Numbered from the stretch's first letter, positions 27,119 through 38,978 are shown. The stretch is 64,000 nt of DNA from Methylobacterium pseudosasicola (GCF_900114535.1 NZ_FOTK01000005.1:186001-250000); one strand, 5' to 3'. Notes: a model not told the origin generated them from the sequence alone. Translations and numbers: made by a program.

Positions 27119-28090
27119 ATGCCCATCCGCTCCCGCCCTCTCCGCCTCACCCGCCGGCGCGCGGCCGGCTGGCTCGCCGCCGCCCTCGCGCTGTCGGCTG
27201 CCCCGTCCTTGGCGGCCGAGCCGATCGTGCTGCGGGTCGGCGACCAGAAGGGCGGCAACCGCTCGCTGCTCGAGATCTCCGGCTTCGGAAAGGACCTCCC
27301 CTACACCATCGCCTGGTCGGAATTCCCCGCCGCCGCGCCGATCCTGGAAGCGCTCAATGCCGGCGCCCTCGATGTCGGCTATACCGGCGACCTGTCGCTG
27401 CTCACCGCCTACGCGGCCGGCGCCCCGATCAAGGCGATCGGCGGCACCAAATCGGACCCGCGGAGCCAGGCGATCCTGGTGCGGCAGGATTCGCCGATCC
27501 GCTCGGCCGCCGACCTCAAGGGCAAGCGCCTGGCCGGCACCCGCGGCGGCTGGGGCCAGTTCCTGATCGACGCGACCCTGGAGAAGGCGCGGATCAAGCT
27601 GGAGGACGCCACCTTCGCAGCTCTCAATCCGGTGGACGCCAAGGTGGCGCTGGTGGCCGGCTCGGTGGATGCCTGGGCGGTGTGGGAGCCCTACGTTTCG
27701 TTCGCGACCCTCAAGGACAAGGCTCGGGTGATCGCCGACGGCGAGGGGTTGACGCCGACCATCACGTTCATCGTCGCCTCAGACAGCGCCATCGCCGGGA
27801 AGCGCGCCGCCGTGCAGGATCTGCTGGAGCGCCTGAACAAGGCCCGGCTCTGGTCGCTCGACCATCTTCCCGAATACGCCAAGAGCACCGCCGCGCTGAC
27901 CCGCCTGCCCGAGGACGTGCTGCTAGCGGCCTATTCGGCGCAGCGGACCGGCCCGATCGGGATCGACGACGGCGTGGTCGCGGAGGTCCAGGAGGCCGCC
28001 GACCGCGCCACCCGCTACGGCATCCTGGGCAAGCGGCTCGACGTCGGCCAAGCCGTCGATCGGAGTTTTACGGCCGCGGCGTCGAATTGA
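27119..28090 (+). CDS. SsuA-like ABC transporter substrate-binding protein (orphan)
   Basis: 323 aa from the ATG at 27119. The signal peptide is about residues 1-33, with RRRAAGWLAAALALSAA and cleavage near LAA-EP. The mature domain is of the aliphatic-sulfonate/nitrate/taurine type: VLRVGDQKGGNRSLLE, FPAAAPILEALNAGALDVGYTG and AWAVWEPYVSF. It would capture an organosulfur or related anion in the periplasm. No SsuB/SsuC permease or ATPase gene adjoins it, so it must share a transporter encoded elsewhere or be a relict. Confidence 0.85.
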   Translation: MPIRSRPLRLTRRRAAGWLAAALALSAAPSLAAEPIVLRVGDQKGGNRSLLEISGFGKDLPYTIAWSEFPAAAPILEALNAGALDVGYTGDLSLLTAYAAGAPIKAIGGTKSDPRSQAILVRQDSPIRSAADLKGKRLAGTRGGWGQFLIDATLEKARIKLEDATFAALNPVDAKVALVAGSVDAWAVWEPYVSFATLKDKARVIADGEGLTPTITFIVASDSAIAGKRAAVQDLLERLNKARLWSLDHLPEYAKSTAALTRLPEDVLLAAYSAQRTGPIGIDDGVVAEVQEAADRATRYGILGKRLDVGQAVDRSFTAAASN

Positions 28091-28298
28091 GGCGGCATGC
28101 TTTCGGCATGGACGGACCCGCCGGAAGCGGGCCGAGGTTGCACGCTTGATGATCGTCCGGGCGTGCCGGCGGGATGCCGTCAACCGCGGCTTCCCATGAC
28201 TTTGAAGCTGGGTTGCCATCCCTCTGCACCGGGAAAACTCTGCGCCCGTCGGAGGCGGGCGGCTTGCGTACAACCCGGCTGTACGCCAGATTTGACTC

Positions 28299-28538
28299 AT
28301 GTCCTTCGAGACGATGCACACGTTGCGCCGCGCGCCCGAGGCCACGCCGCTTTTTCCAGAGCTGAGCGTGGTCGTAACCCTGTGTGATACGGTGACGGAC
28401 GATGGGCTTTCCATTGCCGCCGGATCGCGTGGAACCGTCGTCGAGGTCTATGCCGGTGGCGAGGCCTATGAGGTTGAGTTCGCACGCCCGGTCATCGGCA
28501 ACGCAACGATTCGAGCCGAAGCTCTCGCGGCCGCCTGA
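28299..28538 (+). CDS. DUF4926 domain protein
   Basis: 79 aa. The SH3-like C-terminal stretch GSRGTVVEVYAGGEAYEVEFA is the hallmark of DUF4926. A preceding beta strand VVVTLCDTVTDDGLSIAA is consistent. It lies 5 bp upstream of a DUF6883-like frame, a pairing I recall as recurrent, which suggests the two products work together, possibly as an immunity or antitoxin-like pair. That role is an inference. The 208-bp upstream gap shows no recognised site. Confidence 0.78.
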   Translation: MSFETMHTLRRAPEATPLFPELSVVVTLCDTVTDDGLSIAAGSRGTVVEVYAGGEAYEVEFARPVIGNATIRAEALAAA

Positions 28539-28543
28539 CCCGG

Positions 28544-28882
28544 ATGTCACGTCCCGGCGCACGGGTACCGGTGCCGTGCATCCCGGACGCCAAGATCGGC
28601 TGCTATCTTCTCGACGTGGGCCATGCCGAAGGTGGGCCGAAAGCCGCGTTTTTTCTCGCCCGCGGTTTCGCACGCGAGGATCCCCGCCCCTTCATCGCTG
28701 CGCTCCTCGATCACGGACGCAGCGAGTATTTTTCCCGTGTCGCATAGAATAAGTTCGTCACCAAATACATCTACGAAGGGGCGATGCAGATGCCCGACGG
28801 ATCGATTCATCGAATCAGATCCGTCTGGAAGCTTATCGACGAGGGTGCCTTCATGGCGCTCGTGACCGCATACCCGATCTGA
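28544..28882 (+). pseudogene. DUF6883-like protein gene interrupted by in-frame TAG
   Basis: The first 67 codons read PCIPDAKIGCYLLDVGHAEG and KAAFFLARGFAREDPRPF, then TAG at 28745-28747. The same frame continues for 44 codons, reading NKFVTKYIYEGAMQMPDGS and SVWKLIDEGAFMALVTAYP, to TGA at 28880. The second part matches the expected DUF6883 C-terminus (xVWxxxxG..TAYP), so the two halves are one protein split by a single nonsense codon. Either the gene is dead, the short product suffices, or the base is a sequencing error. The following 278 bp to glgX hold nothing I can support. Confidence 0.75.
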
Positions 28883-29160
28883 GCTTGAAAATGCGAGGCT
28901 GAGCGGAATTCTATCGTTATCCGCGCATCCTTCCAGGACGGACTGCTCAAAAACAGGCCCACGAGATCGATGAATCGGCACGCGTGATCAAGCCGCCCGC
29001 CGCGACGAAGACGGCATCGCCCATCGAAGCTGCATGAGCCCCACGGGACGAAGCCGGAAGCAATTTTTGCCGCACCGCGGGAGCTTCGCCGTTGCCGGCA
29101 CGTTCACTGGACGCTCCCCGCACCGGCACGTGGCCGTGCGGGTCGCGTTCCGGAGTGTCC

Positions 29161-31428
<2,268 letters not shown>

Positions 31429-31435
31429 AATGTGC

Positions 31436-31460
31436 GGGCGGGACGGTTTTCGTCCCGCCC
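31436..31460 (+). terminator. Hairpin after glgX
   Basis: GGGCGGGACG and CGTCCCGCCC form a perfect 10-bp stem with a 5-nt GTTTT loop, starting 8 bases after the glgX stop. No U-run follows, so it is either a weak intrinsic terminator or a 3'-end stabiliser. Confidence 0.5.
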
Positions 31461-31565
31461 GGGCACCATTGCCTTGCGCCCGGCGGCGCACACGGCTAAC
31501 AGCACCCCACCGCGCGGCCCTGGTCGCGCCCGGCGCCTGAGCGTCCGGGCGCCCTGTCCGCGGCC

Positions 31566-31655
31566 GGAGGGGTGGCCGAGTGGTTGAAGGCGCACGCCTG
31601 GAAAGTGTGTATACGGGAAACCGTATCGCGGGTTCGAATCCCGCTCCCTCCGCCA
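31566..31655 (+). tRNA. tRNA-Ser (anticodon GGA)
   Basis: 90 nt including the encoded CCA. The acceptor GGAGGGG pairs with TCCCTCC (one G-U) and the discriminator is G. The D arm is GGCCGAGTGG, the anticodon loop CTGGAAAG gives GGA, a long variable arm (GTGTATACGGGAAACCGTATC) marks a class II tRNA, and the T arm is CGGGTTCGAATCCCG. It reads UCC and UCU. Confidence 0.97.
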
Positions 31656-31800
31656 TCTGAGCCGCAAAACCCTAGACTCATCAGCAGGTCGACGGCGTTC
31701 AGCGCGGCCCTGCCGGTGATGATCCCGACAAGCCGCCCGTACGGGATGCGCGGGCGGCGTTCGCTGACGTCGGCGGCATCCTCGAACCGGGGAGGATGCA

Positions 31801-31965
31801 TTGGTCTACGTGCTCATCATCATGCTGGCCGGATCCGGCTCCGCGATCGGGTCCGTCGAGTTCAACACCAAGGACGCCTGCGAGACGGCCGCTAAGGCGA
31901 TCGCCAAGGCCGACCGCCCCTATGCCGGGGCCTCCGCGATCACCGTGTGCGTGGCCAAGGGATAG
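31801..31965 (+). CDS. Small exported/membrane hypothetical protein, TTG start
   Basis: 54 aa from the TTG at 31801, with GGGGAGGA 5 bp upstream. The sequence starts [21 protein letters not shown], continues with [18 protein letters not shown] and ends AITVCVAKG. The N-terminus is hydrophobic and two cysteines are about 24 residues apart. It resembles small methylobacterial proteins of unknown role with a signal-like N-terminus. A longer frame starting at an ATG 5 bp upstream is out of phase and is not protein-like. Confidence 0.65.
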   Translation: MVYVLIIMLAGSGSAIGSVEFNTKDACETAAKAIAKADRPYAGASAITVCVAKG

Positions 31966-32273
31966 GCTTGCACGCCTGCGCTCGGACGCTTTGCCGGCCC
32001 CTCGATGCCTCGGCCGGCGTTCGACCACTGCGTCCCCAGGCCAGATCCGATCATGCCGGGACGGGTACGCCCATTACGAACACCGACACTTGACCCGATC
32101 ATTTGAACGACCGCAGCGAAATAAATATTCGCCGCCGGCATCGACACATCTATTGAATATTTTCCGAGTCGGATGCAGCATTCGTGTGCAGGCAGCGATT
32201 CGTTCGGGCCGCTGACACCTTCGGAAGGTGCCCTGTCGGCTGTCAGCGAACGGGCCGCACAAGGGAGGTCATC
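31966..32273. other. Intergenic, no gene seen
   Basis: 308 bp with a modest AT-rich patch (AAATAAATATTCG near 32115). TTGAAC with TATTCG 17 bp downstream could be a sigma-70-like promoter for the next gene, but the match is weak. No repeat or RNA structure is recognised. Confidence 0.4.
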
Positions 32274-32837
32274 ATGAGGCGGAAACACGCTCCATTTGTA
32301 TCGATGGTCACGCAGGGACCGGTCCTGCTCTGCGCAGCGCTCCTGTGCAGCACGGCCGCGCTGGCCGAGGACATGCCCCGGCAGGGTGAGTTCCGCATCA
32401 CTTACACGTCGACCACCCCGGTCGCGCCGAAGCCGGTCATGATCGGCACCAACCGCACGGCCTCGGCGACGATCAACATGATGACCGCCGTCAATGAATC
32501 GAACGGCAAGCTCCTGCACAACATGGCCGGGCGCTGCACCTCGGCGCCGATCATGGATAACGACGCCAAGACCTTCGAGAACCACGGCTATTGCGACTAC
32601 GTCGATGCCGATGGCGACCACGTCTTCGAGAAATGGGACTATCCCGTCCAACCGATGGCCGCGGCCACGGAGGGGACCGGCGAATGGATCGGCGGCACCG
32701 GCAAGTTCGCGGGCCTGACCGGCACCATGAAGATCCGCTCCCGGCGGCTGACCACCCTCACCGAGGGTGCCGTGCAGGTCACCGGCGAGAAGCTCGGCAG
32801 CTACAGCTTCCAGAACACCGTCGCGGACGCGAAGTAG
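32274..32837 (+). CDS. Exported hypothetical protein
   Basis: 187 aa from the ATG at 32274, preceded by AAGGGAGG. The signal peptide has a basic start (MRRKHAPF) and a hydrophobic core ending LCSTAALAE. The mature part is soluble, with TASATINMMTAVNESNGKLL, FENHGYCDYVDADGDHVFEK and GTGEWIGGTGKFAGLTGTMK. The repeated Gly-Thr loops suggest a beta-rich (calycin/lipocalin-like) fold, but no family is certain. It converges on the ABC ATPase gene. Confidence 0.75.
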   Translation: MRRKHAPFVSMVTQGPVLLCAALLCSTAALAEDMPRQGEFRITYTSTTPVAPKPVMIGTNRTASATINMMTAVNESNGKLLHNMAGRCTSAPIMDNDAKTFENHGYCDYVDADGDHVFEKWDYPVQPMAAATEGTGEWIGGTGKFAGLTGTMKIRSRRLTTLTEGAVQVTGEKLGSYSFQNTVADAK

Positions 32838-32850
32838 CCGGCGGCTCGCA

Positions 32851-34710
32851 TCACGCCGCCGCGACCCGCGTCGTGGCGGCTTCCCAATCCGCCCCCCAAT
32901 CCTGCACGACGTGACCCGGGGAGACCTCCCGGTAGAGGCGCTCGGGCGCGACGTAGTCCGGCGCGCGGATCGGGCTGCGGATCTCGTCGTCCGGCAGGGC
33001 GTGGCGGTCGCGGCGGCGGGCCGGGTCGGGGACCGGGACGGCGGCGAGCAGCTTCTTCGTGTAGGGATGCTGCGGGTCGCCGAACACGGCCGCGCGGGGG
33101 CCGATCTCCACGATCTCGCCAAGATACATCACCGCCACCCGGTGGCTCACCCGCTCGACCACGGCCATGTCGTGGGAGATGAACAGGTAGGCGAGCCCCA
33201 TCTCGGCCTGCAGGTCGAGCATCAGGTTGACCACCTGCGCCTTCACCGAGACGTCCAGCGCCGAGACCGCCTCGTCGGCGACGATCAGGCGGGGGCGGAG
33301 CGCAAGCGCCCGGGCGATGCAGATGCGCTGGCGCTGGCCGCCGGAGAATTCGTGCGGGAAGCGCCCGGCGGCCTCGGCCGGCAGGCCGACCCGGGTCAGC
33401 AGCGCCTCGGCCCGCTCCCGCGCCGCGCGGCGGGAGGCGAGGCGGTTGATCAGCAGGGGCTCGGCCACCGCGGCGCCGACGCTCATGCGCGGATCGAGGC
33501 TGGCGAACGGGTCCTGGAAGATCATCTGCATCCGCTGGCGGCGCGTGCGCAGGGTCTTGGCATCGAGGCCGATCAGGTCCTCGCCGTCGAGCAGGACCGA
33601 GCCGGAGAGGGGCTCGACCAGGCGCAGGATCGAACGGCCGGTGGTGGACTTGCCGCAGCCGGATTCACCGACCAGCGCCAGGGTCTCGCCGGCCGCGAGG
33701 CTGAACGAGACCCGCTCCACCGCGTGGACCCGGCCCGTCACCCGGCCGAACAGGCCGGCGCGCATCTCGAACCGGGTGGTCAGGTCGCGCACCTCCAGGA
33801 CCGGGCGCTCGGCCGCCCGGACGGTGTCGGGGGTCTCGGGCGTCGGCTCGGCGACGCCGGTGGCGCGGTCGATCACGGGGAAGCGCATCGGCCGGGCACG
33901 GCCCGCCATGGCGCCGAGCCGCGGCACGGCCGCCAGCAGCGCCCGGGTGTAGGGATCCTCGGGCGCGGAGAAGATCCGGGCGGTGGGGCCGGCCTCCACA
34001 GCGCGGCCGCGATACATCACCACCGTGCGGTCGGCGATCTCGGCGACCACGCCCATGTCGTGGGTGATGAACAGGACCGACATGCCCTCCTCGTCCTGGA
34101 GGCTCTTGATCAGGTCGAGGATCTGGGCCTGGATCGTCACGTCGAGCGCCGTGGTCGGCTCGTCGGCGATCAGGAGTTTGGGCCGGCAGGCCAGCGCCAT
34201 GGCGATCATCACCCGCTGGCGCATGCCGCCCGAGAACAGGTGCGGGTATTGATGGATCCGCGACCGGGCGCCCGGGATCCGGACCTTGTCGAGCAGCCGG
34301 ACCACCTCGGCCTCGGCGGCGGCCCGCGACAGGCCCCGGTGCCGGATCAGCGACTCGGCGATCTGGAAGCCGATGGTCAGGACCGGGTTCAGGGAGGTCA
34401 TCGGCTCCTGGAAGATCATGGCGATGGAATCGCCCCGGACCCGGCGCATCTCGGCCTCGGAGGCGGTGCGCAGCTCCCGACCCTCGAAGCGCACGCTGCC
34501 GCCGATGCGGCTCGCGTCCCGGGCGAGCAGGCGCATGATCGACATGGCGCTGACGCTCTTGCCGGAGCCGGATTCGCCCACCAGCGCCACGGTCTCCCGG
34601 GGGCCGATGTCGAACGACACGCCGTGCACCACCTCGCGCCACCGCCCGTCGGAACGGAAAGCGGCGGTGAGGTCGCGCACCGACAGGATCGGATCCGTCA
34701 CGGGGGTCAC
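32851..34710 (-). CDS. Dipeptide-type ABC transporter ATPase, fused DppD-DppF
   Basis: 619 aa containing two complete ABC domains. The first has Walker A GESGSGKS near residue 50, signature [12 protein letters not shown] and Walker [13 protein letters not shown]. The second has [13 protein letters not shown] near 380, signature [12 protein letters not shown] and [12 protein letters not shown]. Each ends with a C-terminal oligopeptide-type extension. It powers the importer formed by the two downstream-numbered permeases. A 319-bp gap with a large inverted repeat separates it from the permease gene. Confidence 0.94.
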   Translation of the reverse strand: MTPVTDPILSVRDLTAAFRSDGRWREVVHGVSFDIGPRETVALVGESGSGKSVSAMSIMRLLARDASRIGGSVRFEGRELRTASEAEMRRVRGDSIAMIFQEPMTSLNPVLTIGFQIAESLIRHRGLSRAAAEAEVVRLLDKVRIPGARSRIHQYPHLFSGGMRQRVMIAMALACRPKLLIADEPTTALDVTIQAQILDLIKSLQDEEGMSVLFITHDMGVVAEIADRTVVMYRGRAVEAGPTARIFSAPEDPYTRALLAAVPRLGAMAGRARPMRFPVIDRATGVAEPTPETPDTVRAAERPVLEVRDLTTRFEMRAGLFGRVTGRVHAVERVSFSLAAGETLALVGESGCGKSTTGRSILRLVEPLSGSVLLDGEDLIGLDAKTLRTRRQRMQMIFQDPFASLDPRMSVGAAVAEPLLINRLASRRAARERAEALLTRVGLPAEAAGRFPHEFSGGQRQRICIARALALRPRLIVADEAVSALDVSVKAQVVNLMLDLQAEMGLAYLFISHDMAVVERVSHRVAVMYLGEIVEIGPRAAVFGDPQHPYTKKLLAAVPVPDPARRRDRHALPDDEIRSPIRAPDYVAPERLYREVSPGHVVQDWGADWEAATTRVAAA

Positions 34711-34810
34711 TCCTGATCAGTCCGGATTTCGCGCGGCAACGAACCGCCTACCCTCCACCTCATCCCATGCGGTTGCGGGCCGGGACGGACGGGACACCAC
34801 CCGCGCCTCT

Positions 34811-34983
34811 CCCTCCCCCCTCTGCGGGGGAGGGTGGGCCGGCCGTTAGGCCGGGTCGGGAGAGGGGAACCCGGGTTCAGGACAAGGCGCGACCGGCATG
34901 ACGGGCGAAGCCCAATTCTGCACCGTCGCTCCCCTCTCCCGACCCCCTTCGGGGGCCACCCTCCCCCGCAGAGGGGGGAGGGC
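34811..34983. repeat. Long inverted repeat type III, copy 2, inside the ABC operon
   Basis: CCCTCCCCCCTCTGCGGGGG (from 34811) and its inverse (ending about 34982) form arms of about 27 bp. The arms carry internal hairpins, plus GGTCGGGAGAGGGG/CCCCTCTCCCGACC in the middle. It occupies the gap between permease and ATPase genes, where it may set the relative expression of the two parts. Confidence 0.88.
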
Positions 34984-35029
34984 GGGCGCGCGGCTTTCCG
35001 ACCGCTATCAGAGCTGCGCAGGCCCATGC

Positions 35030-35962
35030 CTAAAAAACCCGCCGCGGGTCGAGGGCGTCGCGCAGGCCGTCGCCGATGAAGTTGATCGACAGGACCGTCA
35101 AGAAAATCGCGCCGCCGGGGAACAGCGCCCAATGCGGGGCGACGTCGAGATGGTCCTTGGCGTCGAACAGCAGCCGGCCCCAGGTCGGGATGTCCGGGGG
35201 GAAGCCGAGGCCGAGGAACGAGAGGGTCGATTCCGCGATGATCGCCGCCGAGACCTCGATGGAGGCGGCCACGATCACCGGCCCGAGCGCGTTCGGCAGG
35301 ATGTGGCGGCGCACGAGGTGGCCGGTGGTCGCCCCCTGCGAGCGGGCCGCCTCCACGAACTCCTTCTCGCGCAGCGTCAGGAACTGCGCCCGCACCAGCC
35401 GGGCGACCGGCATCCAGCGCAGGCCGCCGATCACCGCGACGATCATGAGGAAGACGCCGCCCTGGACCCCGAATACGGCCTTCAGGCTGTCGCGGAACAG
35501 GTAGATCACCAACAGCAGCAAGGGCAGCTGCGGCAGGGACAGGAACAGGTCGGTCAGCCACATCAGGGCCGGGTCGAGCATCCGGCGCGACATGCCGGCG
35601 AGCGCCCCGACCACGACCCCGATCAGGCTCGCCACCGCCATGGCGGCGAAGCCCACCGCGAGCGAGATCCGGCCGCCGTAGATCATCCGGGCGAGCAGGT
35701 CCTGGCCGAGGTCGTCGGTGCCGAACGGGTGCGCCCAGGACGGGCCCTGGAGCTGGGCGGCGAAGTCGATGTCGTCGATGGCCAGCGGCCAGATCAGGCC
35801 GCCGAACAGCACCCCGCCGACCAGCACCGCCAGCACGGCGACGCTCGCCAGCGCCAGCCGGTGCCGGCGGAAGCGCCGCCAGGTCTCCCGCCCGGGCGAG
35901 GCCGGGGCGCGGGCGAGGGGAGGCGCCTCAACGGAGGGCGATGCGAGGGTCGAGCCAGCCAT
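35030..35962 (-). CDS. Dipeptide-type ABC transporter permease (DppC-like)
   Basis: 310 aa. A cytoplasmic N-terminus (ETWRRFRRHRLALAS) is followed by about six membrane segments. The EAA-loop region is EKEFVEAARSQGATTGHLVRRHILPN, and STLSFLGLGFPPDIPTWGRLL is typical of DppC/OppC. It overlaps the upstream permease gene by 35 bp. Confidence 0.94.
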   Translation of the reverse strand: MAGSTLASPSVEAPPLARAPASPGRETWRRFRRHRLALASVAVLAVLVGGVLFGGLIWPLAIDDIDFAAQLQGPSWAHPFGTDDLGQDLLARMIYGGRISLAVGFAAMAVASLIGVVVGALAGMSRRMLDPALMWLTDLFLSLPQLPLLLLVIYLFRDSLKAVFGVQGGVFLMIVAVIGGLRWMPVARLVRAQFLTLREKEFVEAARSQGATTGHLVRRHILPNALGPVIVAASIEVSAAIIAESTLSFLGLGFPPDIPTWGRLLFDAKDHLDVAPHWALFPGGAIFLTVLSINFIGDGLRDALDPRRVF

Positions 35963-36887
35963 AGAGCAGGTCCGCGACGAGGTTGAACAGGACGACGAGG
36001 CCGGCGAACACGAAGGTCACGGCCATCACCACCGGGGTGTCGTTGGCCAGCATCGCGTCGATCAGCAGGGAGCCGATGCCGGGGATCCGGAAGATCTGCT
36101 CGGTGACGATGGCGCCGCCGAACACCGCCGGGATCTGAAGGGCGACGAGCGTCACCACCGGGATCAGGGCGTTGCGGGCGATGTGCCGGCGGGTGACCGT
36201 GCCCTCGGTGAGCCCCTTGGCCCGGGCGGTGGTGACGTAGTCGAGGCGGGCCACGTCCAGCGCCGAGGCGCGCACGTAGCGGGTGTAGGAGGCGGCCTGG
36301 AAGAAGCCCAGCACCGCCACCGGCATGATCGCCTGCCGGATGGTCTCCCAGGCCCAGGCCAGGCCGGTGCCGGGGAGGTTCGCCTGGTAGACGAAGGGCA
36401 GCCAGCCGAGCTTGATCGAGAACAGCAGGATGAACAGGAGGCCGGTGAAGAAGGTCGGCAGCGAGAAGCCCACGAAGGCCAGGGTGTTGGCGACCTGGTC
36501 GGCCAGCGAGTAGGGCCGGCGGGCGGCGTAGAGGCCCACCGGCACCGCCACCAGCAGGGCCAGGACCTGCGAGGAGCCGACCACGAACAGGGTGGTGGGC
36601 AGCCGCTGCAGGATCAGCGCGTCGACATTCACCCGGCTGGCGAACGAAAAACCCCAATCCCCGTGCAGCATGGCCCAGAGCCAGCGCAGGTAGCGGGTGA
36701 AGATCGGGTCATCGAGGCCGAACTTCACCCGGAGGGCCGCGCGCACCTCGGGGGGGACGTTCGGGTTGGCGGCGAGCTCGCCGAACGGGTCGCCCGGCGC
36801 GAGCGCCAGGACGACGAACAGGATCAGGCTGATCCCGAGCAAGCTCGGGATCGCGATCAAGAGTCTGCGCAGGATGTAGGCACCCAT
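35928..36887 (-). CDS. Dipeptide-type ABC transporter permease (DppB-like)
   Basis: 319 aa, starting MGAYILRRLLIAIPSLLGIS, the DppB/OppB N-terminus. Internal motifs are DPIFTRYLRWLWAMLHGDWG and RLDYVTTARAKGLTEGTVTRRH (EAA loop). About six membrane segments. It pairs with the DppC-like protein as the translocation channel. It lies 16 bp after the binding-protein gene. Confidence 0.94.
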   Translation of the reverse strand: MGAYILRRLLIAIPSLLGISLILFVVLALAPGDPFGELAANPNVPPEVRAALRVKFGLDDPIFTRYLRWLWAMLHGDWGFSFASRVNVDALILQRLPTTLFVVGSSQVLALLVAVPVGLYAARRPYSLADQVANTLAFVGFSLPTFFTGLLFILLFSIKLGWLPFVYQANLPGTGLAWAWETIRQAIMPVAVLGFFQAASYTRYVRASALDVARLDYVTTARAKGLTEGTVTRRHIARNALIPVVTLVALQIPAVFGGAIVTEQIFRIPGIGSLLIDAMLANDTPVVMAVTFVFAGLVVLFNLVADLLYGWLDPRIALR

Positions 36888-36903
36888 GGTGCGCGGCTCC
36901 CGC

Positions 36904-38694
36904 TCAGGCCTCCCGGCTCCATTCGGGCAGGAATGACAGGTCGTTGTCCCAGCCGCTGCGCGGCGCCACGAGCTTGGCGGACACCCCCGAGACCTCGGCC
37001 CGGTGGATCAGCGGCAGGATGTTCTCCGAGACCGCGAGGTCGTTGGCCTTGATCAGCAGGGCGGCGCGCTTGACCGGATCGAGCTCCGCCTGGGCGGCCT
37101 TGTAGGCCGCGTCGTAATCGGCATTGCGCCAGCGGGAGATGTTACGACCCTGCCACTTGTTCTCCTTGGTGGCGGCCTCCCAGGACACGTACTGGAGCAG
37201 CCAGGTCGACGGATCGGCCTGGGTCATGCTGATCGCGTACATCTCCATGTCCGCGTAGAAATGCGGGAACGTGTCCGGGTTGGCGGTGTCGGAGGAGAAG
37301 AACACCGAGCCGGTGACCGATTTCAGCTCGATCTCGATGCCGGCCTTGGCGGCGGCCTGCTTGATGATCGCCTGGGTCTTCTGGCGCGGGGCGTTGATCG
37401 AGGTCTGGAACAGCAGCTTCAGCCGCTTGCCGTCCTTGGCCCGGATGCCGTCGGAGCCCTTCATCCAGCCGGCCTCGTCGAGGAGGGCGTTGGCCTTGGC
37501 CGGATCGAACGCGAAGCTGGTGCCCTTCGAGACGAAGCGCTCCGGCCCGTTCACCGAATTGGCCGTGGCCCGGCCGGTGCGGCCGTAGATGTAGTCCTGG
37601 ATCGACTTGCGATCGACCAGCAGGTTCATCGCCCGGCAGACCTTCGGGTCGGAGAAGGCCGGGTGCTTGGTCTTGAGCGAGGAGCGCTCGCCGTCGACCT
37701 CGACGTTCGGGTCGGTGGCGTTGAGCAGCAGGAACTCGAGCTTGCCGCCGTAGACGACGTCCACCCGGCCCTTGCCGCCGGTCTCCAGGCGCTTGAGCAC
37801 CTCGTCCTCGACGAGCAGGTTCCAGGCGTAGTCGTACTCGCCGGTCTGGAGCACGGCCCGGGCCGCCGAGACCGCGTCGCCGCCGCCCTTCATCTCGACG
37901 CTGTCGAAATAGGGGCGGTTGGGCAGGTGGTAATTCGGATTGCGCTCGCCGCGGACGATGTCGCCGGGCCGGAATTCGAGGAACCGGTACGGGCCGGTGC
38001 CCACCGGCGCGAGGTTCTGCGGTGCCTCCCGGGACTTGGCGCCGGTATAGGCGGCAAACAGGTGTTTCGGGATCACCATGCCGACGGTGCCCACGAAGGC
38101 ATCGCTCCAGTACGGCGTCGGCTTGTCGAACAGGATCCGGATGCTGAGGTCGTCGATCTTCTCGACCTTGCAATCCTTGTAGGAGCCGATCGTCACCGCC
38201 GCGGTGGCGGGGTCGCGGGCATATTCCCAAGTGAAGACGAGGTCGTCAGCGGTGAGCGGCTTGCCGTCGTGCCAGAGCACTCCGGGCTTGATCTTCCAGA
38301 CCACCGAGCGGCCGTCCGCGGCGAGCCCGCCATTCTCCTTGGACGGAATCTCGGCGGCGAGAACCGGCACGAGGTTGCCGTCCGGGTCCCAGGCGGCCAG
38401 CGGCTCATAGAAGATCCGGGAGGCCTCCTGGTCCTTGGTGCCGATGGCGAAATGCGGGTTGATCAGGGTCGGCGCCTGCCACCAGAGCAGCCGCAGCGCC
38501 CCGCCGCCCCCGGCCTTGGCCGGCTTGTAGGCGGCCCGGAGATCGGCGGCCATCGCCACCCCGTTCCCGGCCAGCATCAGCCCGGCCAGCGGCGCGGAGA
38601 GCCCGACCGCCAGCATCCGCTGCACGAAGCCGCGCCGTGACAAGTCCCCGGACTTCACCCGCCCGATGAGCCCGCGCAGATCCCGCTCGTCCAT
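36904..38694 (-). CDS. Solute-binding protein family 5, Tat-type signal
   Basis: 596 aa from the ATG at 38694. The N-terminus has a long n-region with DLSRRGFVQRML, a twin-arginine motif, and a hydrophobic core ending GNGVAMA. The mature domain is SBP_bac_5: PVLAAEIPSKENGG, LWHDGKPLTADDLVFTWE and LAPVGTGPYRFLEF. It delivers peptides or peptide-like ligands to the permeases. Tat export implies folding before secretion. It is the first gene of the operon and is divergent from an M20 amidohydrolase gene, which may act on the imported ligand. Confidence 0.92.
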   Translation of the reverse strand: MDERDLRGLIGRVKSGDLSRRGFVQRMLAVGLSAPLAGLMLAGNGVAMAADLRAAYKPAKAGGGGALRLLWWQAPTLINPHFAIGTKDQEASRIFYEPLAAWDPDGNLVPVLAAEIPSKENGGLAADGRSVVWKIKPGVLWHDGKPLTADDLVFTWEYARDPATAAVTIGSYKDCKVEKIDDLSIRILFDKPTPYWSDAFVGTVGMVIPKHLFAAYTGAKSREAPQNLAPVGTGPYRFLEFRPGDIVRGERNPNYHLPNRPYFDSVEMKGGGDAVSAARAVLQTGEYDYAWNLLVEDEVLKRLETGGKGRVDVVYGGKLEFLLLNATDPNVEVDGERSSLKTKHPAFSDPKVCRAMNLLVDRKSIQDYIYGRTGRATANSVNGPERFVSKGTSFAFDPAKANALLDEAGWMKGSDGIRAKDGKRLKLLFQTSINAPRQKTQAIIKQAAAKAGIEIELKSVTGSVFFSSDTANPDTFPHFYADMEMYAISMTQADPSTWLLQYVSWEAATKENKWQGRNISRWRNADYDAAYKAAQAELDPVKRAALLIKANDLAVSENILPLIHRAEVSGVSAKLVAPRSGWDNDLSFLPEWSREA

Positions 38695-38883
38695 GCATCG
38701 ATCCCTGATTGTCGCCGCGACCCGCACAGCATCCTTGTGGGTGCGGCTTTCGCAGGGCTCTTGGCAAGGGGCGCGCCAGTTACGCTTGGGCCGAAACGTT
38801 CTCGCCGGGGCTCGGCAGCTTGGCCCCGGGCCTGCATGACGGCGCCCGATACGGATTCCGGTCGGCGAACTCGAACGGCCTTC

Positions 38884-38978
38884 CCGTCATTGCGAGCGCA
38901 GCGAAGCAACCCAGGGCAGCGCGCGATCTTGGACCGTAGCGGATCCCTAGGTCGCTTCGCTGCGCTCGCGATGACGGT
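38884..38978. repeat. Palindromic intergenic repeat type II, copy A
   Basis: CCGTCATTGCGAGCGCAGCG at the left and CGCTGCGCTCGCGATGACGG at the right are near-perfect inverse arms, with CCCAGGG/CCCTAGG inside. It sits in the 388-bp divergent region between the binding-protein and amidohydrolase genes. I could not identify a convincing promoter in the rest. Confidence 0.92.
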
